Part shown: positions 49,001 through 59,500 of the stretch, in pieces
How positions within the stretch are numbered: position 1 is the first letter of the stretch
How the letters are laid out: the number at the start of each line of letters is the position of its first letter
Assembly: GCA_036245805.1 (NCBI GenBank)
Contig: BTRK01000004.1
Location: 18,662,001 to 18,726,000 of the forward strand
DNA length: 64,000 bases
Origin: Pristionchus mayeri
Lineage: Eukaryota; Nematoda; Chromadorea; Rhabditida; Neodiplogasteridae
Direction of reading: 5' to 3'
Made by a program: the position numbers and the translations under genes
The notes under the pieces: generated by a model
What the model was told of the DNA's origin: nothing
The model's input: only the letters and a program-made list of their open reading frames with translations
The model's database searches: none

Positions 49001-52000
49001 CTCGCGTCCGATGGCACTTGCTGCTGACCTGATCATGTTTTTGGTTCTAAACCGAAGAACCTTCCAATAACATGATTAGATCTTGCATTGTCATTGTGAT
49101 CTCTCATCTTCTCTCCTCATTCATCGATTGCTCGCTCGCGTCCGATGGCACTTGCTGATGAACTGATCATGTTTTGGATTCTAAACCGAAGAACCTTCCA
49201 ATTGCATGATTAGATCTTGCATTGTCAACGTGATCTCTCTTCTTCTCTCCTCATTCATCGATTGCTCGCTCGCGTCCGATGGCACTTGCTGATGAACTGA
49301 TCATGTTTTGGGTTCTAAACCGAAGAACCTTCCAATTGCATGATTAGATCTTGCATTGTCATTGTGATCTCTCATCTTCTCTCCTCATTCATCGATTGCT
49401 CGCTCGCGTCCGATGGCACTTGCTGCTGACCTGATCATGTTTTTGGTTCTAAACCGAAGAACCTTCCAATAACATGATTAGATCTTGCATTGTCATTGTG
49501 ATCTCTCATCTTCTCTCCTCATTCATCGATTGCTCGCTCGCGTCCGATGGCACTTGCTGATGAACTGATCATGTTTTGGATTCTAAACCGAAGAACCTTC
49601 CAATTGCATGATTAGATCTTGCATTGTCATTGTGATCTCTCATCTTCTCTCATCATTCATCGATTGCTCGCTCGCGTCCGATGGCACTTGCTGCTGACCT
49701 GATCATGTTTTTGGTTCTAAACCGAAGAACCTTCCAATAACATGATTTGATCTTGCATTGTCATCGTGATCTCTCTTCTTCTCTCATCATTCATCGATTG
49801 CTCGCTCGCGTCCGATGGCACTTGCTGATGAACTGATAACATGATTAGATCTTGCATTGTCATTGTGATCTCTCTTCTTCTCTCCTCATTCATCGATTGC
49901 TCGCTCGCGTCCGATGGCACTTGCTGCTGACCTGATCATGTTTTTGGTTCTAAACCGAAGAACCTTCCAATAACATGATTAGATCTTGCATTGTCATTGT
50001 GATCTCTCATCTTCTCTCATCATTCATCGATTGCTCGCTCGCGTCCGATGGCACTTGCTGCTGACCTGATCATGTTTTTGGTTCTAAACCGAAGAACCTT
50101 CCAATAACATGATTAGATCTTGCATTGTCATTGTGATCTCTCATCTTCTCTCATCATTCATCGATTGCTCGCTCGCGTCCGATGGCACTTGCTGCTGACC
50201 TGATCATGTTTTTGGTTCTAAACCGAAGAACCTTCCAATTGCATGATTAGATCTTGCATTGTCATTGTGATCTCTCATCTTCTCTCATCATTCATCGATT
50301 GCTCGCTCGCGTCCGATGGCACTTGCTGATGAACTGATCATGTTTTGGATTCTAAACCGAAGAACCTTCCAATTGCATGATTAGATCTTGCATTGTCATT
50401 GTGATCTCTCATCTTCTCTCCTCATTCATCGATTGCTCGCTCGCGTCCGATGGCACTTGCTGCTGACCTGATCATGTTTTTGGTTCTAAACCGAAGAACC
50501 TTCCAATTGCATGATTAGATCTTGCATTGTCATTGTGATCTCTCATCTTCTCTCCTCATTCATCGATTGCTCGCTCGCGTCCGATGGCACTTGCTGATGA
50601 ACTGATCATGTTTTGGGTTCTAAACCGAAGAACCTTCCAATTACATGATTAGATTTTGCATTGTCAACGTGATCTCTCTTCTTCTCTCCTCATTCATCGA
50701 TTGCTCGCTCGCGTCCGATGGCACTTGCTGATGAACTGATCATGTTTTGGGTTCTAAACCGAAGAACCTTCCAATTGCATGATTAGATCTTGCATTGTCA
50801 TTGTGATCTCTCATCTTCTCTCCTCATTCATCGATTGCTCGCTCGCGTCCGATGGCACTTGCTGCTGACCTGATCATGTTTTTGGTTCTAAACCGAAGAA
50901 CCTTCCAATAACATGATTAGATCTTGCATTGTCATTGTGATCTCTCATCTTCTCTCCTCATTCATCGATTGCTCGCTCGCGTCCGATGGCACTTGCTGAT
51001 GAACTGATCATGTTTTGGATTCTAAACCGAAGAACCTTCCAATTGCATGATTAGATCTTGCATTGTCATTGTGATCTCTCATCTTCTCTCCTCATTCATC
51101 GATTGCTCGCTCGCGTCCGATGGCACTTGCTGCTGACCTGATCATGTTTTTGGTTCTAAACCGAAGAACCTTCCAATAACATGATTAGATCTTGCATTGT
51201 CATTGTGATCTCTCATCTTCTCTCCTCATTCATCGATTGCTCGCTCGCGTCCGATGGCACTTGCTGATGAACTGATCATGTTTTGGGTTCTAAACCGAAG
51301 AACCTTCCAATTGCATGATTAGATCTTGCATTGTCATTGTGATCTCTCATCTTCTCTCCTCATTCATCGATTGCTCGCTCGCGTCCGATGGCACTTGCTG
51401 CTGACCTGATCATGTTTTTGGTTCTAAACCGAAGAACCTTCCAATAACATGATTAGATCTTGCATTGTCATTGTGATCTCTCATCTTCTCTCCTCATTCA
51501 TCGATTGCTCGCTCGCGTCCGATGGCACTTGCTGATGAACTGATCATGTTTTGGATTCTAAACCGAAGAACCTTCCAATTGCATGATTAGATCTTGCATT
51601 GTCATTGTGATCTCTCATCTTCTCTCCTCATTCATCGATTGCTCGCTCGCGTCCGATGGCACTTGCTGATGAACTGATCATGTTTTTGGTTCTAAACCGA
51701 AGAACCTTCCAATTACATGATAAGATCTTGCATTGTCAACGTGATCTCTCATCTTCTCTCATCATTCATCGATTGCTCGCTCGCGTCCGATGGCACTTGC
51801 TGCTGACCTGATCATGTTTTTGGTTCTAAACCGAAGAACCTTCCAATTACATGATTTGATCTTGCATTGTCATCGTGATCTCTCTTCTTCTCTCATCATT
51901 CATCGATTGCTCGCTCGCGTCCGATGGCACTTGCTGATGAACTGATCATGTTTTTGGTTCTAAACCGAAGAACCTTCCAATAACATGATTAGATCTTGCA

Positions 52001-54394
52001 TTGTCATTGTGATCTCTCATCTTCTCTCCTCATTCATCGATTGCTCGCTCGCGTCCGATGGCACTTGCAGCTGACCTGATCATGTTTTTGGTTCTAAACC
52101 GAAGAACCTTCCAATAACATGATTAGATCTTGCATTGTCATTGTGATCTCTCATCTTCTCTCCTCATTCATCGATTGCTCGCTCGCGTCCGATGGCACTT
52201 GCTGATGAACTGATCATGTTTTGGGTTCTAAACCGAAGAACCTTCCAATTGCATGATTAGATCTTGCATTGTCATTGTGATCTCTCATCTTCTCTCCTCA
52301 TTCATCGATTGCTCGCTCGCGTCCGATGGCACTTGCTGCTGACCTGATCATGTTTTTGGTTCTAAACCGAAGAACCTTCCAATAACATGATTAGATCTTG
52401 CATTGTCATTGTGATCTCTCATCTTCTCTCCTCATTCATCGATTGCTCGCTCGCGTCCGATGGCACTTGCTGATGAACTGATCATGTTTTGGATTCTAAA
52501 CCGAAGAACCTTCCAATTGCATGATTAGATCTTGCATTGTCATTGTGATCTCTCATCTTCTCTCCTCATTCATCGATTGCTCGCTCGCGTCCGATGGCAC
52601 TTGCTGATGAACTGATCATGTTTTTGGTTCTAAACCGAAGAACCTTCCAATTACATGATAAGATCTTGCATTGTCAACGTGATCTCTCATCTTCTCTCAT
52701 CATTCATCGATTGCTCGCTCGCGTCCGATGGCACTTGCTGCTGACCTGATCATGTTTTTGGTTCTAAACCGAAGAACCTTCCAATAACATGATTTGATCT
52801 TGCATTGTCATCGTGATCTCTCTTCTTCTCTCATCATTCATCGATTGCTCGCTCGCGTCCGATGGCACTTGCTGATGAACTGATCATGTTTTTGGTTCTA
52901 AACCGAAGAACCTTCCAATAACATGATTAGATCTTGCATTGTCATTGTGATCTCTCTTCTTCTCTCCTCATTCATCGATTGCTCGCTCGCGTCCGATGGC
53001 ACTTGCTGATGAACTGATCATGTTTTGGGTTCTAAACCGAAGAACCTTCCAATAACATGATTAGATCTTGCATTGTCATTGTGATCTCTCATCTTCTCTC
53101 ATCATTCATCGATTGCTCGCTCGCGTCCGATGGCACTTGCTGCTGACCTGATCATGTTTTTGGTTCTAAACCGAAGAACCTTCCAATAACATGATTTGAT
53201 CTTGCATTGTCATCGTGATCTCTCTTCTTCTCTCATCATTCATCGATTGCTCGCTCGCGTCCGATGGCACTTGCTGATGAACTGATCATGTTTTTGGTTC
53301 TAAACCGAAGAACCTTCCAATAACATGATTTGATCTTGCATTGTCATTGTGATCTCTCATCTTCTCTCATCATTCATCGATTGCTCGCTCGCGTCCGATG
53401 GCACTTGCTGATGAAGTGATCATGTTTTTGGTTCTAAACCGAAGAACCTTCCAATAACATGATTAGATCTTGCATTGTCATCGTGATCTCTCTTCTTCTC
53501 TCATCATTCATCGATTGCTCGCTCGCGTCCGATGGCACTTGCTGCTGACCTGATCATGTTTTTGGTTCTAAACCGAAGAACCTTCCAATAACATGATTTG
53601 ATCTTGCATTGTCATCGTGATCTCTCTTCTTCTCTCATCATTCATCGATTGCTCGCTCGCGTCCGATGGCACTTGCTGATGAACTGATCATGTTTTTGGT
53701 TATAAACCGAAGAACCTTCCAATAACATGATTAGATCTTGCATTGTCATCGTGATCTCTCTTCTTCTCTCCTCATTCATCGATTGCTCGCTCGCGTCCGA
53801 TGGCACTTGCTGATGAACTGATCATGTTTTTGGTTCTAAACCGAAGAACCTTCCAATAACATGATTTGATCTTGCATTGTCATCGTGATCTCTCTTCTTC
53901 TCTCCTCATTCATCGATTGCTCGCTCGCGTCCGATGGCACTTGCTGATGAACTGATCATGTTTTTAGTTATAAACCGAAGAACCTTCCAATAACATGATT
54001 AGATCTTGCATTGTCATCGTGATCTCTCTTCTTCTCTCCTCATTCATCGATTGCTCGCTCGCGTCCGATGGCACTTGCTGATGAACTGATCATGTTTTGG
54101 GTTCTAAACCGAAGAACCTTCCAATTACATGATAAGATCTTGCATTGTCAACGTGATCTCTCTTCTTCTCTCCTCATTCATCGATTGCTCGCTCGCGTCC
54201 GATGGCACTTGCTGCTGAACTGATAATGTTGTTTGTTCCAAACAAAATCAAAAAGTTAATCTGAATAATTGTAAGAGGAAGGTAGTCTTCTTGGTTGCCA
54301 ATATTTATCAATACATTTCAGACCATCCCCTCGACCAATCCCACGTCTATCAAGAGAACCACGAGAGGGCAGAAGACGGAGGCGACCACCACCG
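34078..54394 (+). CDS. Signal peptide plus Ser/Thr-rich mucin-like region (5' part of a large gene)
   Basis: Fifteen exons in phase: 34078-34152, 34215-34284, 34348-34490, 34538-34635, 34657-34761, 39490-39824, 39874-39930, 39992-40060, 40118-40156, 40222-40341, 40412-40504, 40605-40670, 40753-40854, 41083-41129 and 54322-54394. Exon 1 is a signal peptide (MSRRCLSWWSLFIIWGLAID). The rest is Ser/Thr/Pro-rich (e.g. SSVSSSSSSSSSRSS, TPTTTTVQTS), the composition of heavily O-glycosylated mucin stalks. Introns after exons 6-13 are all phase 1. A TTTCAAG directly before ATG suits trans-splicing. The intron between the last two exons holds a 13-kb satellite. After 54394 the phase does not match the next clear exon (56555), so this may be a separate secreted mucin ending at the TAG just past 54394, or an exon is missing. 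Confidence 0.65.
34836..38458. mobile_element. Foldback element copy B, split by a 2.5-kb insertion
   Basis: Left half 34836-35219 (GATATCACGCCTCTCACGAG...) and right half 37738-38458 are inverted copies of one palindromic family. Between them lies about 2.5 kb whose edges are themselves inverted (AGGAGTGCTCCGGGGA at 35204 and its complement at 37738). The middle carries a tRNA-like sequence and a repeated AACTAACACTTTTACTAAAA (about 35,608 and 36,248). No gene is supported in it. Confidence 0.6.
35449..35520 (-). tRNA. tRNA-Arg-like sequence, probably pseudogene or SINE head
   Basis: The minus strand has a good A box (TGTCCTAGTGGATAAGG, 35512-35496) and B box (GGGTTCGACCCCC, 35469-35457) with correct spacing, and a paired D stem. 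The acceptor ends (GACCATG and CCAAAGC) do not pair and the anticodon stem is mismatched, so a working tRNA is unlikely. Sequence resemblance is to Arg tRNAs. Confidence 0.4.
38454..39453. mobile_element. Foldback element copy C
   Basis: A ~1-kb palindrome directly abutting copy B and sharing its ATATCA edge. The left end GGCATCACATGAGAGAATAG is matched by the inverted GTCTCGTGAGATGCGTGATA at the right. It contains no coding sequence. Confidence 0.65.
40518..40590 (+). repeat. Purine microsatellite (GA)n/(GAG)n
   Basis: GAGAGAGAGA followed by repeated AGG units within an intron of the mucin-like gene. A shorter GA/GGG-rich tract follows at 40,683-40,730. Confidence 0.8.
41150..54230. repeat. 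134-bp satellite, about 97 monomers
   Basis: Homologous positions recur every 134 bp (for example ATTCATCGATTGCTCGC at 41213, 41347, 41481 and 41615). Monomers differ at few sites (CTTGCTGATGAAC or CTTGCTGCTGACC; GTCAACG, GTCATTG or GTCATCG). Each carries the inverted repeat GGTTCTAAACCGAAGAACC. Higher-order blocks are present: a 10-monomer shift (1,340 bp) links 42,371 to 43,711, and a block of about 14 monomers from 48,003 recurs at 49,843, where one monomer is cut short by about 35 bp. The array lies wholly inside one intron of the mucin-like gene. Confidence 0.95.
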
Positions 54395-54937
54395 GTTAGT
54401 CATTAGATTCTTCTGTGTAGTTCGAGGTTTCATTGATTTCTAAAATTAGGGCCACAAGGGGTATAGCCGAAATGAAGCTATTAAATCCTAACTATGGTCG
54501 ATCCTAACTATAAACTGCCCGCTGGGATCCAAATAAGATCATGCTTTTGGCCATTTGTCGGTATATTTTCTCAGAATCTCACTAGAGCTCATAAAGTACG
54601 TGCCAATGGTGAGCGGTAGAAAAGCGAGACGAGGGAGAGAGGGGCGGAGCCAATTCCAACCCCACCCTAGTCAAATTGCCAAAAAATGTGTTGATCTTCG
54701 CACTTTCCCGGTTGTGCCTAGAGCTCTTTCGTATTCCACTCGCGCTCTTTCGTATGCCAAGTAGCTCTTTACACACGCCGGGTGAGAGCCAAGGCGAGAC
54801 AGTGCGATCTGGCTCTGCTCCCTTGCGCTCAGTCAGCGCGCGTCGTCCCTAATCGTTGAACGAAAATTACAAGCAGGAGAAGCGCCCGATTTTCGTTGTA
54901 TTTTCTTTAAAAATCGTCGAAATGCACTCTTCACATC

Positions 54938-55395
54938 ATACAGTACATGCTAATCGCCTTGCCCATATGCGGCCGCGGCGGCCCGCGGCGGCCCGCGGAT
55001 TCCGCGGATCGATTTTGCGGGAAGCATGCAATTGTTCACCATTCGATTTTTTTCATTTTCAAATTCTCCATAAAATTTCGCGTCGGATGGACTATTCATT
55101 CATATTTTTAAAAATACATAAATCGTTATTTTGAATGCCGCAATCCTTCAACCTACCGTAATCGCAGTTTGCGATTTCACTTTGCCAGTCGCTTTCAAAA
55201 TATATCGATTTATGTATTTTTTTAAAAATATGACTGAATAGTCCATCCGATGCGAAATTTTATGGAGAATTTGAAAATAAAAAAATCGAATGGTGAACAA
55301 TTGCATGCTTCCCGCAAAATCGATCCGCGGAATCCGCGGGCCGCCGCGGGCCGCCGCGGCCGCATATGGGCAAGGCGATTAGCATGTACTGTATG
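54938..55395. mobile_element. Foldback element D, GC-rich arms
   Basis: Palindrome with ~200-bp arms (ACAGTACATGCTAATCGCC and its complement at the ends) containing GCGGCCGCGGCGGCCCGCGG, unusually GC-rich for the window. The central ~60 bp is unpaired. It is intronic. Confidence 0.7.
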
Positions 55396-56372
55396 AGCCC
55401 GTTTACATAAGAATCGGACAATTGTTGGCAGAACCTAAAATAGTCAATTCTCTGAAACTCCCTTACTTGGGATAATCAGCTGAAGACGATAGACATACTA
55501 ATTTTGACCAAATATTGGCGGTTGGCTCCAGACGGCGTGACGTCAGTTTCTACCAATATCTCATATCTGGATGCAGGATATCGCTAAAATTACGAAAAAA
55601 TAACTACATGCGCAGAATTTCATGGGGATCTCAGCTATCCAATTAATTTTTCATAAAATAGTAAAGCAGTAATAATTAAGTTTTAATGCGTGCAAAGTTC
55701 TCGGGGAGACTAGGCTTGATCTGACGGTTATGACGAGAGGAATCCAAATCTGTTTTAAAATGTGAGAAAATCCATCGCGGTAAGGTTTTTGCTCTAATTT
55801 AGTGAACGTTTTTTCTGCTAACGTCGGGCATTCCATCGAGAAGTCCCTTGATCTACCCGAGTCTCCCAGACTGGTTACCTCTGAGGCGCAGGGGAGGGAG
55901 ATGGGAAGAGGTCACGAAGCAGAGAGACTTGACTTTAATCGCAAAATCGCTCACAAAATTGCAGCAAAAACCTTACCGCGATGGATTTTCTCACATTTTA
56001 AAACAGATTTGGATTCCTCTCGTCATAACCGTCAGATCAAGCCTAGTCTCCCCGAGAACTTTGCACGCATTAAAACTTAATTATTACTAATTAGTTTTAC
56101 TATTTTATGAAAAATTAATTGGATAGCTGAGATCCTCATGAAATTCTGCCCCGGTAGTTATTTTTTTCGTAATTTGCGATATCCGGCATCCAGATATGAG
56201 ATATTGGTAGAAACTGACGTCACGCCGTCTGGAGCCAACCGCCAATATTTGGTCAAAATTAGCATGTCTATCGTATTCAGCGGATTAGATTATCCCAAAT
56301 AAGGAAATTTCAGAGAATTGACTATTTTAGGTTGAGCCAACAATTGCCCGATTCTTACGCAAACGGGCTCAT
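55393..56372. mobile_element. Foldback element E
   Basis: A 0.98-kb palindrome with ~395-bp arms starting ATGAGCCCGTTTACATAAGA and ending with its complement. It abuts element D. The 61-codon and 80-codon ORFs found on both sides are the same arm. Confidence 0.7.
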
Positions 56373-56554
56373 AACCTAGGTGCATCAGTATACGAATGCC
56401 AGAACCCTTCCATTTCCCTTAAAAACTCCATTTTCACTAGCTCTCGATATATTTTATCGATTTTCACCAAAGCTATCCGATCCAGGTGCGCCCCACGTAT
56501 GTGACCAAGGTACTAAGATGTTAAACAGAGTACTCCATATACATTCTCTTTCAG

Positions 56555-59500
56555 GAAGTACAATGGTCTTCCCCTCTATCGCTGGTTCGTCAATGGATTC
56601 ATGAGCCCACTCTCGAGGTTCGTTTTGGTTTACTCTTGCTCAGTACCTTAGCTTACCACGAAATGTATTACTAAGCATATTTTAGGACGCACCTGCAAGC
56701 GCAAGTCGTATGGGTATCTTCCTCAACTCCACTCTTGGTAAGAAATCACACATTTGTGCAAAAATAATTCTCAATTAAGTGTTTCTAGTGTATGAATTAA
56801 TCAACGATTTCAGACGTCGAACGACAGCATCGTGAGCAGATCGATGCAGGAGTCGGTCGGGACAATCTGCAAAGTCCCCAGTAAGTCCCCATCTTGTTCG
56901 ACCATTAATGAAAATATTATCCTAAGAATTCGATGAATTGTGTCAATATCTACAATATGAAAAACACAAGTAAGTGGATATTCAAGCTGGAAATGCAGAG
57001 TATGGACTGAGATGGGCATGTCCGACCGCCCCTGCCCTCCTGGATGCCCCCCACATCGAATTCGCCGACCCCAATCCTCAGGCCTTCCTCAACTTCACGG
57101 ACAAGATATTCTTCCAATGCAGGGACAAGACCGTGGTGAGTGAGCTTACTAGTGCTAAGATCTTTTATAAAGCGACCAAATATTCGAATGAAATAAATTG
57201 TCATTTCAGCACGACAGGAAGTACACAGCCACCTGCACGGAGAGGGGAGTGGTGGCACCGGCAGCCAGCATCTTCAGCTCCTCCTGCGCGCCCGAGGAAA
57301 AACCCGGTGAGTTTTTTTCCGATAAAATTTCGTTGAACTAGTGATATCCCGCCTCTCATGAGAAAATCGAGCTGAGGGTGGGAATGGTGAAATGAGTTCT
57401 AGCCGGTTTTGGCCATCGTGAGGCATGCCTGAGTGATACCTGAAATCTCATAGTGCATACTTAATTTTCTCCCTACGTAGGGTCGGATATCGGCATCTCT
57501 CACTTTGAGAGCTGTTTTCTCGGATACGTGAAAGATAAGTCAAAATTGATCTCTGAGTGACCCAAACTCATTGTGCGAGATCTATCGATGTATCGAAACC
57601 ATTTTGTCTAAAACCCATTTTCAACAGTGGCACACTTCAGGTCGATTTTCTCAAAAATGTAGGTGAAGCCGCAGCTGAAATTTTCTTAGGAGATGCATCT
57701 CCACAAGAGCTTTCGAATGAGATGTTTGCGAAAAAAAATAGGAACACTTGGGTGCGAGTTATGTCTTGTAAGCTTCGTCGGAATCGTTTGAACTTTATTT
57801 TCAAGAGGGATTTCGATCAAAAACCGATTATTTTTGGTCGTGTGCTCCGAAATGAGCGGCGTGGAATGAAATTTTCTGTTGAAAATACAGTTCAAACGGT
57901 TCTGACGATGTTTACAGGACGTAACTCACACCCAAGTGTTCGTATTTTTTTCGCAAAACACTCATTCGAAAGCTGTTATGGAGCTGCATCTTGTAAGAAA
58001 ATTTCAGCTGCGCCTTCTCCTACATTTTTGGGAAAATCAACCTGAAATGTACAACTGTTAAAAATGGGTTTTTGACAAAAAGGCTTCGATAAAACGACAG
58101 AGCTCGAAAAATGAGTTGCGTCACTCAGAGGCCAATTTTGACTTATCTTTCACCGTATCCGAGAAAACAGCGCTCAGAGTGAGAGATGCCTTAATCCAAC
58201 CCTACGTAGCGAGCTCCAAATTGAAGTATCCACTATGAGATTTCAGGTATCACTCAGGCATGCCTCAGGATGGCCAAAACCGGCTAGAACTCATTTCACG
58301 ATTTCCCCTCCATTTCCAAGAATCGCGATTCTAGCTCGATTCTCTCGTGAATGGCGTGATATACTGAAAAGGATGTTAGGTCTGAGGAGAACGATCAAAC
58401 ACCATAATGAACTTCTCCAGTGTGCTTAGGAAATGAATTTTACCCAGACGTTGTATGGGAATATTGGAAAACATTTAGCCCGCAAGTCTTTTCCTCGTTC
58501 TCATCTGACTTAATTTCCTGATGAAAGCAAGTAATCTTTTCTGCTGGAAGTATGGAAAATGAGTATTCGTTCTGTTCCAGCCCCGCCCCCAACCGAGAAG
58601 GAAGAGCCGATGCCCGGCTTGAGATGCAACTGGTGCGAGAAGAGAGGAACTCATCACTGCGAGAAGGGAAAGGAGGGAGAGGACGATCGTTGCATCTGCA
58701 ACGAGGGATGGAGGGTGAGCAGAATAGTCGTGTCCACTAGAGTACCATACACCAATCTCATTATCTCACACAATTTATCGCACAACGACAGAGAAATCAG
58801 TGTGAGCTGATGAGATCCGCATTTCGGAACTTGAATAGAGACTAGAAAGCGTACTGTTTCGAAAGTCGCAGAACAGCCTCCGTCATTGTCATTACATACG
58901 CGTGGAAAAAATCAGCGCATTTTTTAAAAGTGACCGATGTTTTCCGAGGTTTTTAGAATAGTGCAATGATAAGAATTCAATTCTAAAATAGTAGTGATAA
59001 ATTCATTCCAGGGAAAGATCTGCAACCGCCACCCCCGCTTCTGCCCCGGGATGAGCTGCCCAAAGGACTCGCATTGTGAGGAAAGGGTGAGTGAACTCCT
59101 CCATTACGCTTTGTCTGACTGATGAGAGGACAGCATATTTTGAGAAATGCTCAATAGATTTGAACAAATGGTGGACGAGCTGTTCCCTTATACAAATTTT
59201 TGACAATGTCCTTTCCCAGAAAATTTTGCTTTCTCATCAGTCCACCGATTTCAATAGTACAAGTGGTTGCATAAAAAAAGCAAATAATTTGAGTGTTAAT
59301 TTGAGGTGGACCACGCGGTCTGCGTCTGCGAGACGGAGCGCTGTGAGGTGATGAAGAGACTCGCAAACAGAACTGAGGTGAGAATTCTCAAATATTTCCA
59401 ATGAACATGCTCGATCGATTAGAAATAAAAAACATATTATCTGATGTTATGAATATATTGAATGAATAAGTGAACAATAACTGAAGAAAATGTATGTTTT

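Noticed and set aside
41150..54230. CRISPR array
   Set aside because: The repeats are contiguous 134-bp satellite monomers with no spacers, in a eukaryotic intron.
56881..57000. Small exon encoding FDELCQYLQYEKHK (about 56927-56970)
   Set aside because: Using it breaks the phase of the next exon, whereas a single intron from 56881 to 56998 keeps frame and joins the cysteine module directly.
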